A stretch of 12,425 nucleotides of DNA. It comes from Rhizobacter sp. (GTDB taxonomy: Bacteria > Pseudomonadota > Gammaproteobacteria > Burkholderiales > Burkholderiaceae_C). The stretch is from contig JANYFX010000295.1 in NCBI GenBank assembly GCA_025359585.1, forward strand, positions 1 through 12,425, in the 5' to 3' direction. The notes beneath the pieces were generated by a model. It had not been told where the DNA came from. It saw only the letters and a list, made by a program, of their open reading frames with translations, and ran no database searches. The translations under genes were made by a program, and so were the position numbers. This document shows, in pieces, positions 1 through 6,159 of this stretch. The stretch's first letter is position 1. Each line of letters begins with the position of its first letter.

Positions 1-861
1 GGCGAACAGGTTCTTGCCGTCTTTCCAGACCGACTGGTGCACGTGCATGCCCGAGCCGTTGTCGCCGACGATCGGCTTGGGCATGAAGGTCGCGGTCTTG
101 CCGTAGCTGTGGGCCACGTTCTGGATCACGTACTTCTGCAGTTGCACCCAGTCGGCGCGCTGGATCAGCGTGCTGAAGCGGGTGCCGATTTCCATCTGGC
201 CGGCGTTGGCCACTTCGTGGTGGTGCACTTCGCAGGGGATGCCCAGCGATTCGAGCACCAGGCACATCTCGGAGCGCATGTCCTGGAACGAGTCGACCGG
301 CGGCGTGGGGAAGTAACCGCCCTTCACCGTGGGGCGATAGCCGGAGTTGCCGTGCTCGTATTCCTTGCCGGTGTTCCAGGCGGCTTCTTCGGATTCGATC
401 TTCGAGAAGCAGCCCGACATGTCGTTGCCCCAACGCACGCTGTCGAACACGAAGAACTCGGGCTCCGGGCCGAAAAAGGCGGTGTCGCCGTGGCCCGAGG
501 CTTTCATGTAGGCCTCGGCTCGCTTGGCCAACGAACGCGGGTCGCGCTCGTAGGGCTTGCCGTCGCCCGGCTCGACCACGTCGCAGGTCAGAATGAGCGT
601 GGGCTCTTCGAAGAACGGGTCGATGTTGGCGGTGTTCGCATCGGGCATGAGTTGCATGTCGGACGCTTCGATGCCCTTCCAGCCGGCGATCGACGAGCCG
701 TCGAAAGCGTGGCCAGCGGTGAACTTGTCTTCATCGAAGTGCGACACGGGCACGGTCACGTGCTGCTCTTTGCCGCGGGTGTCGGTGAAACGGAAATCAA
801 CGAACTTGATCTCGTTTTCTTTCACCATCTTCATCACGTCGGCAACGGTCTTGCTGGCCAT
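1..861 (-). CDS. glnA: Glutamine synthetase type I, N-terminal 287 residues (3' end outside window)
   Basis: Makes glutamine from glutamate, ammonia and ATP in the cytoplasm. The frame is open from an ATG at 861 to base 1, giving 287 residues of a family usually near 470, so about 180 C-terminal residues lie off the left edge. Seen: N-terminal beta-grasp region with the DGSSIAGW loop (54-61), the catalytic PEPEFFVFD segment (132-140), HHHEVANAGQMEIG (213-226) and the DNGSGMHVHQS motif (267-277). The start is fixed by an AGGAG ribosome binding site 6 bases upstream and by the typical N-terminus MASKTVADVMK. It is last in a run of minus-strand genes but is separated from them by 238 bases that contain its own candidate promoter. 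The adenylylation-loop tyrosine would lie in the missing part. A second, divergent member of the superfamily sits at the right edge of the window. Identification is secure. Confidence 0.97.
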   Translation of the reverse strand, partial: MASKTVADVMKMVKENEIKFVDFRFTDTRGKEQHVTVPVSHFDEDKFTAGHAFDGSSIAGWKGIEASDMQLMPDANTANIDPFFEEPTLILTCDVVEPGDGKPYERDPRSLAKRAEAYMKASGHGDTAFFGPEPEFFVFDSVRWGNDMSGCFSKIESEEAAWNTGKEYEHGNSGYRPTVKGGYFPTPPVDSFQDMRSEMCLVLESLGIPCEVHHHEVANAGQMEIGTRFSTLIQRADWVQLQKYVIQNVAHSYGKTATFMPKPIVGDNGSGMHVHQSVWKDGKNLFA

Positions 862-959
862 CTGGAACTCCTGGTGGGATTGCTATTTTGAGGTGGACGG
901 GGGACGAGCGAACAGCATCGAGGCACCTGCGGGCAGGCCCAAAAACGCGCACAGGAATG

Positions 960-976
960 TAGCAGAAAGCATGCCT
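960..976 (-). promoter_or_regulatory. Candidate sigma-54 (-24/-12) promoter for glnA
   Basis: On the minus strand the bases read AGGCATGCTTTCTGCTA. Against the RpoN consensus TGGCACG-N4-TTGCW this keeps the near-invariant GG (975-974) and GC (963-962) at the required 10-base spacing, with mismatches at three less conserved places. Transcription would start near 950, giving a leader of about 90 bases before the glnA ATG at 861. Sigma-54 control of glnA is well known in proteobacteria. The match was made by eye, and no convincing sigma-70 promoter was found in the gap. Confidence 0.45.
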
Positions 977-1035
977 GAGACAGCCGCCACACCGGGCTCC
1001 GCGGGCAGCCGGCCCCTCGCGGAAGCGTAAATTTC

Positions 1036-1054
1036 GGGTGCCGGCCGGGCACCC
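1036..1054 (-). terminator. Possible hairpin downstream of the CinA-like gene
   Basis: GGGTGCC (1036-1042) and GGCACCC (1048-1054) form a perfect 7-bp stem with a 5-base loop, 45 bases past the CinA-like stop. On the minus strand it is followed by GAAATTTACG, which is AT-rich but not a proper T-run. It may be a weak terminator for the upstream operon. It also shares bases with the GGTGC-type half-sites, so it may simply be part of a protein-binding site. Confidence 0.25.
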
Positions 1055-1077
1055 AGCTTGGTGCAATCGACCGCACC
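1037..1077. promoter_or_regulatory. Cluster of four GGTGC/GCACC half-sites, possible NtrC enhancer
   Basis: Half-sites lie at 1037-1041 (GGTGC), 1049-1053 (GCACC), 1060-1064 (GGTGC) and 1073-1077 (GCACC), spaced 11-13 bases. The middle pair resembles the NtrC site TGCACC-N5-GGTGCA, but its spacer is 6 rather than 5. The cluster is roughly 85-125 bases upstream of the predicted sigma-54 start, the usual distance for an NtrC enhancer. The imperfect spacer keeps confidence low. Confidence 0.3.
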
Positions 1078-1099
1078 ACTTTAAGACATCGAATTCGGG

Positions 1100-1894
1100 C
1101 TATCGCACCAACTCGGGGCCAAGTTTGGCGCCATGGGTTTCGAGCCCGGCCAGCAGATGCGCATAGGCCGCGTCGAGCAAATCGGCCTGGCCTTTGACGC
1201 CGAGTTCGATGTGGCGGCCCCACTGCGGGTGGTCGACGCTCGGCAGGCTGAAGACCTTGACGCCGACGAAGCGCGCTTCGATGTTTTCCATCAGTGGCGT
1301 GAGCGCCGCTTCCATCGCGCCGAACACGATCACCGACTTTTCCCGCTGCGTGCCCTGGCCTTGCAGGTGTGCATAACGTTGATCCAGCACCCACTCGATC
1401 ATCGGCCAGGCCATCACCGGGAAGCCGGGCACGAAGTGCACCCTGCCGACCGAGAAGCCCGCGATCTTGTTGTAGGGGTTCGGGATGATCTGAGCGCCTT
1501 CGGGGAACACGCCCATGTTGAGACGGTGCACGTTGTCGTGGCGGTCGGGCTCGAAGGGCACACCTTGCTCGGCGGCGGTGTCGCGCATGCGCTCGAAGAT
1601 CAGGTCGCGGGCTTCAGGGTGCAAGGCCAGCGGCCGGCCGAGCGCGGCCGCCGCGCATTGGCGTGTGTGGTCGTCGGGCGTGGCGCCGATGCCGCCGCAC
1701 GAGAACACCACGTCGCCGCTGTCGAACGCGAACTTCAGATCGGCGGTGATGCGCTGCGGGTCGTCGCCCACGTAGCGCGCCCAGGCCAGCGCCAAGCCGC
1801 GCGCCGAGAGCAGTTCGATCACCTTGGGCAGGTGTTTGTCGGCCCGTTTGCCCGAGAGAATTTCGTCGCCGATGATGATGAGACCGAAGTTCAT
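1100..1894 (-). CDS. CinA-like molybdopterin-binding-domain protein (stand-alone)
   Basis: Encodes 264 residues with a MoCF/MogA-type fold (PF00994): the N-terminal strand MNFGLIIIGDEILSGKRAD (1-19), FSCGGIGATPDDHTRQ (64-79), where the family has GG.GPT.DD.T, and NPYNKIAGF (139-147). Full CinA is about 400 residues with a C-terminal PncC nicotinamide-nucleotide amidase domain. That domain is absent, so this is the short form, usually annotated 'competence/damage-inducible protein A'. Related domains in eukaryotic FAD synthase have FAD pyrophosphatase activity, but the substrate here is unknown. The ATG at 1894 was chosen because the conserved N-terminus starts there; an in-frame ATG at 1948 would add 18 unconserved residues inside the upstream gene. 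No clear Shine-Dalgarno is visible. It follows the EI24-like gene by 13 bases, so co-transcription is likely. Confidence 0.85.
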   Translation of the reverse strand: MNFGLIIIGDEILSGKRADKHLPKVIELLSARGLALAWARYVGDDPQRITADLKFAFDSGDVVFSCGGIGATPDDHTRQCAAAALGRPLALHPEARDLIFERMRDTAAEQGVPFEPDRHDNVHRLNMGVFPEGAQIIPNPYNKIAGFSVGRVHFVPGFPVMAWPMIEWVLDQRYAHLQGQGTQREKSVIVFGAMEAALTPLMENIEARFVGVKVFSLPSVDHPQWGRHIELGVKGQADLLDAAYAHLLAGLETHGAKLGPELVR

Positions 1895-1907
1895 GGTTCG
1901 AGAGTGT

Positions 1908-2816
1908 TCAAGGTGGAGTGAGCGGCGGCAAGGCCGGCGCTGGCGCACGCGGCACCACGTCTTCGATCAGCAGCGTGTCGGGCGCTGCACTGCGCGTTGC
2001 CGGCACGACCGGCTTCACATCACGCTCGGCGCGCAAGGCCTGCAGCGCCGCGAGCGCGAAGTGCGCGAACCAGAGCGCCGAGAACGCGAACACGAGCGTG
2101 TAGATCCACACCGCCAGTGGCACCAGCACCGGCGCGAACACGACCACGAGCGCTCCCGAGGCCCACACCAGCGAGGGCGCGGCGCCGAGGTAGCCGGTCA
2201 GCACGCCCATGCCGAGCAGGCTCGCGCGGTGCCGGCGCACGAGCTCGCGGCGTTCGTCGCGGCTGGCATGTTCGGCGAGCACGTCGTAAGTCATCACGCG
2301 GTAGGTCAGCCAGCCCCAGATCAGCGGCGGCAGGATCAAGACCAGCGGCGGCACGAACCACAAGGGGATCGACACCAGCAACGCGATCAGCGCCACCAGC
2401 GTGGCCCACAGCGCACCGAAGGTGCTGCCCAGGAAGGAGCCGCCGCGCTTGCGTTCCATCAGCGCAAAACGGCGCTCGCCGACGAGGCTCAACATCGAAG
2501 GCGTCATCAGCGCGGCGACCATCAGCAGCGACAGCACCACGATCACCGGCGTGCTGACGAACACCACGATGATCGGCGCCAGCACCGACTTCAGGTTCGC
2601 GAGGCCCATCTTCTCGAGCCAGGCGATGAAGGCGGCCACGAGGTGCCATGACTCCAGCGCCTCGCGCACACCCGACACCGCCGGCTCCCAGAAGAAGTAG
2701 CCGACACCGAAGGCCAGACCCGCCATCAGGATCAGCGGCAAAACCGACAGCGCGATGACACGCGGGTGCAGGCAATACGCCGCCGCGCGCCAGAAGGAAT
2801 CGAGCAGCAGCTTCAA
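1908..2816 (-). CDS. EI24/CysZ-like integral membrane protein
   Basis: A 302-residue hydrophobic protein of the EI24 domain family (PF07264, which includes the sulfate transporter CysZ). Membrane stretches are visible at about 20-43, 78-104, 132-172 and 205-258; the 132-172 stretch is long and proline-containing, as expected of the re-entrant helices in CysZ. The C-terminus (265-302) is a polar, proline-rich tail with no obvious fold. Its role is unknown; CysZ proper imports sulfate for cysteine synthesis, but no sulfur genes are nearby. Translation appears to start at TTG (2816): a stop lies in the same frame only 24 bases upstream, no ATG or GTG lies between, and the resulting N-terminus MKLLLDSFWRAAAYCLHPRV looks like the family's normal start. 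The next internal ATG (residue 31) would delete the first helix. It begins 24 bases after the AIM24 gene stop. Confidence 0.85.
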   Translation of the reverse strand: MKLLLDSFWRAAAYCLHPRVIALSVLPLILMAGLAFGVGYFFWEPAVSGVREALESWHLVAAFIAWLEKMGLANLKSVLAPIIVVFVSTPVIVVLSLLMVAALMTPSMLSLVGERRFALMERKRGGSFLGSTFGALWATLVALIALLVSIPLWFVPPLVLILPPLIWGWLTYRVMTYDVLAEHASRDERRELVRRHRASLLGMGVLTGYLGAAPSLVWASGALVVVFAPVLVPLAVWIYTLVFAFSALWFAHFALAALQALRAERDVKPVVPATRSAAPDTLLIEDVVPRAPAPALPPLTPP

Positions 2817-2840
2817 AGTGGCAACCCCGTGCGTGCGTGG

Positions 2841-3665
2841 TCAGTCATCGTCGCCACCCCCGAGCACGCTGCCGAGCAAACCGCCCACCGCCAGCCCGCC
2901 GAGCACCGAGCCTTCTTCGCGCGAACCGCCGCGCTGCGGCGCTGCAGCGAACACACGCGAAGCCAGGCGCGAGAACGGCAGGCTCTGCAGCCACACCGTG
3001 CCCGGGCCGGTGACCTTGGCGAAGAACAGACCTTCACCGCCGAACAGGGCGGTCTTCACCTTGCCGACGTATTGAATCTCGAAGCTCACGTTCGGCGTGA
3101 GCGCGACGATGCAGCCGGTGTCGATCAACAATGTCTGCCCGGCCACCAACTCGCGCTTGAGCACGGTGCCGCCGGCGTGCACGAAGGCCAGGCCGTCGCC
3201 TTCGAGCTTCTGCATGATGAAGCCCTCGCCGCCGAAGAAGCCGACCGAGAGTTTCTGCTGGAAGTAGATGCCGAGCGACACACCGCGCGCCGCGCAAAGG
3301 AATGCGTCTTTCTGGCAGATCAGCGTGCCGCCCAGCTTGCGCAAATCCATCGCCATGATCTTGCCGGGATAAGGCGCGGCGAAGGCCACGCGCAGCTTGC
3401 TCGAACCCTGGTTGGTGTAGACCGTGGTGAACAGCGACTCGCCGGTGACGAGCCGCTTGCCCGCGCCGAGCAGCTTGCCGAGCAGGCCGCCACCGCCGCT
3501 GCCACTTTGCGAGCCGTCGCCGAAGACCGTGTCCATCTGGATGCCGGCGTCCATGAACATCATGCTGCCGGCCTCGCCGACAGCCGCTTCGCCGGGGTCG
3601 AGCTCGACCTCGACGAACTGCATCTCGGCGCCCTTGATCTCGTAGTCGACCACGTCCATTGCCAT
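2841..3665 (-). CDS. AIM24 / TIGR00266 family protein
   Basis: A 274-residue protein of the AIM24 family (TIGR00266), a beta-rich fold related to tryptophan RNA-binding attenuator-like proteins. Eukaryotic AIM24 affects mitochondrial inner-membrane organisation; the bacterial function is not known. Typical elements: YEIKGAEMQFVEVELDPGEA (8-27), GSMMFMDAGIQMDT (33-46), SLFTTVYTNQG (77-87), FFGGEGFIMQKLEGDG (143-158) and FGGEGLFFAKVTGPG (208-222). The C-terminus (250-274) is a Gly/Leu-rich stretch ending GGGDDD. The ATG at 3665 is preceded by GGAG at 8 bases; a second ATG two codons on is possible. There is no signal peptide and no convincing membrane helix. It sits 32 bases after the RlmN-like gene and 24 before the EI24-like gene, within an apparent operon. 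Confidence 0.88.
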   Translation of the reverse strand: MAMDVVDYEIKGAEMQFVEVELDPGEAAVGEAGSMMFMDAGIQMDTVFGDGSQSGSGGGGLLGKLLGAGKRLVTGESLFTTVYTNQGSSKLRVAFAAPYPGKIMAMDLRKLGGTLICQKDAFLCAARGVSLGIYFQQKLSVGFFGGEGFIMQKLEGDGLAFVHAGGTVLKRELVAGQTLLIDTGCIVALTPNVSFEIQYVGKVKTALFGGEGLFFAKVTGPGTVWLQSLPFSRLASRVFAAAPQRGGSREEGSVLGGLAVGGLLGSVLGGGDDD

Positions 3666-3697
3666 AACGATTGCTCCGTGTGATGTGTCTGATGGTG

Positions 3698-4747
3698 TCA
3701 CTGTGCCACGAGCCAGGCCACGGGCTCGGCCTTCGCCGGGGCTGTCACCGTGGCCAGGTCGCGCGCGCGCAACTGCCCGCAGCCGCCTTCCACGTCCTGC
3801 CCGGCGGACTGGCGCAGCTTGGTCAGGATGCCACGCCGCTGCAACGAGCGCGCGATGGCCGCCGCGCGCTCCGTTGGCGGGCGCTTGAAGTCGAGCCCGT
3901 CGACCGTGTTGTACGGGATCATGTTCATGATGGCGTACTTGCCGGCCAGCAGCCGCACGATGCCGTCGAGTTCTGCATCGCTGTCGTTGATGCCATCGAG
4001 CAAAGTCCACTGGTACTGGATCGGGTAGCCGGTCGCGCGGGCGTATCGCTCGCCGTGCTCGACGAGTTCGGCCGGGTCCATGCAGGGCGCACGTGGCATC
4101 AGCCGGGCACGCAAGTCCGCCCGCGTGGAATGCAACGACAAGGCCAGCGCCGGCTTCACCACACCGAGCGGCAGCCGCTCGAACACCCGCCGGTCACCGA
4201 CCGTCGAGAACACCAGGTTCTTGTGCCCGATGTTGCCGGCCGTGCCGAGCAGCTCGATCGCTTCGATCACGTTGTCGAGGTTGTGGGCCGGCTCGCCCAT
4301 GCCCATGAACACGACCTTCGTCACCGGCCTGAGCGTGCGCGCCAGCGCCACCTGCGCGACGATCTCGGCGCTGCCGAGCTGGCGGATCAACCCGCCCTGC
4401 CCGGTCATGCAGAACACGCAGCCGACAGCGCAGCCCACCTGCGTCGACACGCACAGCCCCTTGCGCGGCAGCAGCACGCTCTCGACCGTTTGCCCGTCGG
4501 CCAGCTCGACCAGCAGGCGCGCGGAACCGTCTTCGCCCGCATGCTTCGAGCGCAGGCGCGCCAGGCCTTGCAGATCGGCTTCGAGCGCGGGCAGCGCGTT
4601 GCGCACGCCCAGCGGCAAATAGTCTTCGGGCTTGCGCTTGCCGCTGCCCTGCGGCAAGGCCTGCGACCAAAGCCGCAGCACACGGTATTCGTGGCCAGGC
4701 CCGGCGCCAAAGCTGCGCAGGCGTTGTCTGATCTGTTCGATGCGCAT
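3698..4747 (-). CDS. RlmN-type radical SAM RNA methyltransferase (divergent paralogue)
   Basis: A 349-residue member of the RlmN/Cfr family, which methylates C2 or C8 of adenine in RNA using a 4Fe-4S cluster and a methyl-cysteine. Seen: cluster cysteines C106, C110, C113 (CX3CX2C), the GEP motif of radical SAM proteins (MGMGEP, 148-153), and the two mechanistic cysteines: C99, seven residues before the cluster as in E. coli C118, and C323 in GGCGQL, matching E. coli C355. A methyltransferase mechanism is therefore well supported. It departs from standard RlmN (about 380 residues) in a shortened N-terminal region and in the pre-C323 segment SAGQDVEG, where RlmN usually has TRGDDIDA. Standard RlmN in related bacteria usually sits in an ndk/ispG/hisS neighbourhood, so this is probably a second copy with an uncertain target. 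The start at 4747 lacks a strong ribosome binding site. It is divergent from the VOC-ArsR-SRPBCC unit. Confidence 0.85.
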   Translation of the reverse strand: MRIEQIRQRLRSFGAGPGHEYRVLRLWSQALPQGSGKRKPEDYLPLGVRNALPALEADLQGLARLRSKHAGEDGSARLLVELADGQTVESVLLPRKGLCVSTQVGCAVGCVFCMTGQGGLIRQLGSAEIVAQVALARTLRPVTKVVFMGMGEPAHNLDNVIEAIELLGTAGNIGHKNLVFSTVGDRRVFERLPLGVVKPALALSLHSTRADLRARLMPRAPCMDPAELVEHGERYARATGYPIQYQWTLLDGINDSDAELDGIVRLLAGKYAIMNMIPYNTVDGLDFKRPPTERAAAIARSLQRRGILTKLRQSAGQDVEGGCGQLRARDLATVTAPAKAEPVAWLVAQ

Positions 4748-4794
4748 GAAGTGGCAAGTGTAGGCATGGCGGGCGAACCCGCGCTGACACCCAT

Positions 4795-4818
4795 ATAGTT
4801 GACATTTTTATCAACTAT
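4795..4818. promoter_or_regulatory. Perfect inverted repeat ATAGTTGA-N8-TCAACTAT, candidate ArsR operator
   Basis: ATAGTTGA (4795-4802) and TCAACTAT (4811-4818) are exact reverse complements with an 8-base spacer. The site covers the -35 box of the putative promoter ahead of the VOC-ArsR-SRPBCC unit. Long AT-rich dyads over the promoter are usual for ArsR/SmtB repressors, and an ArsR gene is in the unit just downstream, so autoregulation is the likely role. The symmetry is directly visible; the identity of the bound protein is inferred. Confidence 0.6.
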
Positions 4819-4827
4819 TGATAAATT
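4799..4827 (+). promoter_or_regulatory. Sigma-70 type promoter for the VOC-ArsR-SRPBCC unit
   Basis: A perfect -35 box TTGACA (4799-4804) is followed after 17 bases by TAAATT (4822-4827), a 4 of 6 match to the -10 box. The segment is strikingly AT-rich for this genome. Transcription would start around 4833, giving a leader of about 35 bases before the ATG at 4869. Both inverted repeats overlap the promoter, so a bound repressor would block polymerase. Confidence 0.6.
4807..4825. promoter_or_regulatory. Second perfect inverted repeat TTTATCAA-CTA-TTGATAAA overlapping the first
   Basis: TTTATCAA (4807-4814) and TTGATAAA (4818-4825) are exact reverse complements around a 3-base centre. The right arm of the first repeat (4811-4818) lies inside this one, so one DNA segment takes part in two alternative dyads. 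This repeat covers the spacer and the start of the -10 box. It could be a second operator register or an adjacent dimer site. Confidence 0.5.
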
Positions 4828-4868
4828 GCTCGCACATCGAAGCAACGCGCGAAAGGCAGGCAAACCGC

Positions 4869-5321
4869 ATGAACGACACCCCCAAGGGCTGGCCCCGCAT
4901 CTCTTCGAGCCTCTACTACCAGGACGCCGCGAAGATGATCGACTGGTTGTGCGACGCGTTTGGTTTCGAGCTGCGCCTGAAGGTCGAAGGCGACGACGGC
5001 AGCATCGTGCACAGCGAGCTCACGTATGGCGATGGCGTGATCATGGTCGGCGAGGAACACCACGGCCCCGGCGCGCGTTGGGGTGTCGACCGAAAGAGCC
5101 CGAAGTCGCTGGCCGGTGCCAACACGCAGGGGATGATGGTCTACGTCGACGATGTCGATGCGCATTGCACACGGGCCAAAGCGGCCGGCGCGACGATCGC
5201 CGACCCGCCGACCGTGCACGACTACGGCGAAGACTACTGGACCGACCGCAGCTACGGCGCGCTCGACCCCGAAGGCCACCTGTGGTGGTTCACGCAACGC
5301 CTGCGCAACCCGAAAGCGTGA
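4869..5321 (+). CDS. VOC superfamily (glyoxalase/bleomycin-resistance fold, PhnB-like) protein
   Basis: A 150-residue protein with the paired beta-alpha-beta-beta-beta modules of the vicinal oxygen chelate superfamily: first module around residues 10-63 (SSLYYQDAAKMIDWLCDAFGF, then HSELTYGDGVIMVGEE from 48), second around 87-145 (MMVYVDDVDAHC, AKAAGATI, RSYGALDPEGHLWWFTQRL). The ending DPEGHLWWF is typical of small PhnB/YdeM-type members. Possible metal ligands such as H48 and E135 are present, but the true set cannot be decided from sequence alone. The substrate is unknown. The ATG at 4869 was chosen because the fold begins shortly after it; an upstream in-frame ATG at 4818 would lie in the operator and promoter. 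A weak AAAGG/AGG lies ahead of it. It is the first gene of a coupled three-gene unit and shares 4 bases with the ArsR gene. Confidence 0.88.
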   Translation: MNDTPKGWPRISSSLYYQDAAKMIDWLCDAFGFELRLKVEGDDGSIVHSELTYGDGVIMVGEEHHGPGARWGVDRKSPKSLAGANTQGMMVYVDDVDAHCTRAKAAGATIADPPTVHDYGEDYWTDRSYGALDPEGHLWWFTQRLRNPKA

Positions 5322-5665
5322 AGACCGACCCGAACGTCGACACCACGCTGGCGGCGTTGTCCGACCCGACCCGCCGCGCCGTGATCGACCTGCTGCGTGT
5401 GCAGCCGCGCCGTGCCGGAGAGCTGGCCGATGCTCTGTCGATGAACGCCGCCGCGTTGAGCCGCCACCTGCGCGTGCTGCGCAAGAGCGGCTTGATCGTG
5501 GACGACGAGGTCGAGCACGACGCGCGGGTGCGGCTGTACCGCCTGCAACCCGACGCCTTCGTGTCGCTGCGCGACTGGCTGAACGAGGTCGAAGCCTTCT
5601 GGGGCGATCAGCTGCAATCGTTCAAACGCCACGCCGAGCGGCGTTCCGTGCGGCCAAAGAAATGA
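5318..5665 (+). CDS. ArsR-family winged-helix transcriptional regulator
   Basis: A 115-residue DNA-binding protein. The N-terminus LAALSDPTRRAVIDLL (11-26) is the standard first helix, followed by the helix-turn-helix ELADALSMNAAALSRHLRVLRKSGLI (35-60) and the beta-wing VDDEVEHDARVRLYRL (61-76). The C-terminal WLNEVEAFWGDQLQSF (87-102) is the dimerisation helix seen in ArsR proteins paired with SRPBCC partners. There are no cysteines, so the classical ELCVCDL metal site is absent and it is unlikely to be a thiol-type metal sensor. The start is GTG (5318), overlapping the VOC stop as GTGA, which implies translational coupling. It probably represses its own unit through the dyads at 4795-4825. 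The effector is unknown. Confidence 0.92.
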   Translation: MKTDPNVDTTLAALSDPTRRAVIDLLRVQPRRAGELADALSMNAAALSRHLRVLRKSGLIVDDEVEHDARVRLYRLQPDAFVSLRDWLNEVEAFWGDQLQSFKRHAERRSVRPKK

Positions 5666-6159
5666 GCTCACCCAGAACCCCGGGCGACCAGGCCAGCGTG
5701 ACGATCGGCCTCGCCATCAGCCCACTCGAAGCCTTCGAGGTTTTCACGCAAGACATCGACCTCTGGTGGCGGCGTGGCCCGCGCTTTCGCAATGCGCGGG
5801 GCGAGCAAGGCATCGTCTGCATCGAGCCGGGTGTCGGTGGGCGAGTCTTCGAGTCGTTCGACGGCCCGTCGGGTGAAGTCGCGATCGAGATGGGCCGCAC
5901 CGAGGTATGGGACCCACCGCACCGATTGTTGTTCGCGTGGCGCTTTTCGAACTTCGCACCGGGCGAGTCGACCGAGGTCGAGGTCTTGTTCCAGCCGAGC
6001 GCGAACGGATGCCGAGTCACCGTGATGCACCGCGGCTGGAGTCAGGTGCGGCCCGATCACCCGGCGCGCCACGGGCTGCCGAGTGCAGAGTTCATCCGGA
6101 TGATCGGGCTGTGGTGGGCCGACCTGCTGCGCCCGCTGGCCGAGCGCTCGAAGCGCTGA
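5662..6159 (+). CDS. SRPBCC / AHSA1 (START-like) domain protein
   Basis: A 165-residue protein of the AHSA1 group in the SRPBCC superfamily, a helix-grip fold with a hydrophobic pocket. Seen: TIGLAISPLEAFEVFTQDIDLWW (14-36), the glycine-rich CIEPGVGGRVFE (53-64), EMGRTEVWDPPHRLLFAWRF (76-95), TEVEVLFQPSANGCRVTVMHRGW (104-126), and a C-terminal helix with GLWWADLLRPLAER (149-162). The start ATG (5662) overlaps the ArsR stop as ATGA, with no ribosome binding site of its own visible, so it is probably translated by coupling. ArsR plus AHSA1 is a widespread two-gene module, and a VOC protein is a frequent third member. The ligand and biochemical role are not known. The stop is 7 bases from the stop of the convergent HAD gene. 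Confidence 0.9.
   Translation: MSSPRTPGDQASVTIGLAISPLEAFEVFTQDIDLWWRRGPRFRNARGEQGIVCIEPGVGGRVFESFDGPSGEVAIEMGRTEVWDPPHRLLFAWRFSNFAPGESTEVEVLFQPSANGCRVTVMHRGWSQVRPDHPARHGLPSAEFIRMIGLWWADLLRPLAERSKR

Noticed and set aside
37..891. Plus-strand open frame opposite glnA
   Set aside because: The minus strand encodes unmistakable glutamine synthetase; the plus-strand product has the His/Val/Ala-rich look of a shadow frame and no family motif.
926..937. CCTGC-GG-GCAGG dyad in the glnA leader as a terminator or riboswitch
   Set aside because: The stem is only 5 bp and its nearby T-run on the minus strand comes before rather than after it; such short GC dyads are common in this genome.
1100..1894. 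Full-length CinA (competence/damage-inducible protein with NMN amidase)
   Set aside because: Only the molybdopterin-binding domain is present; the stop at 1100 leaves no room for the C-terminal PncC domain, and the following 238 bases are not coding.
4799..5317. N-terminal extension of the ArsR frame upstream of the GTG at 5318
   Set aside because: The extension runs through the VOC gene in another frame and yields Arg-rich sequence with no domain; the ArsR fold begins right after the GTG.
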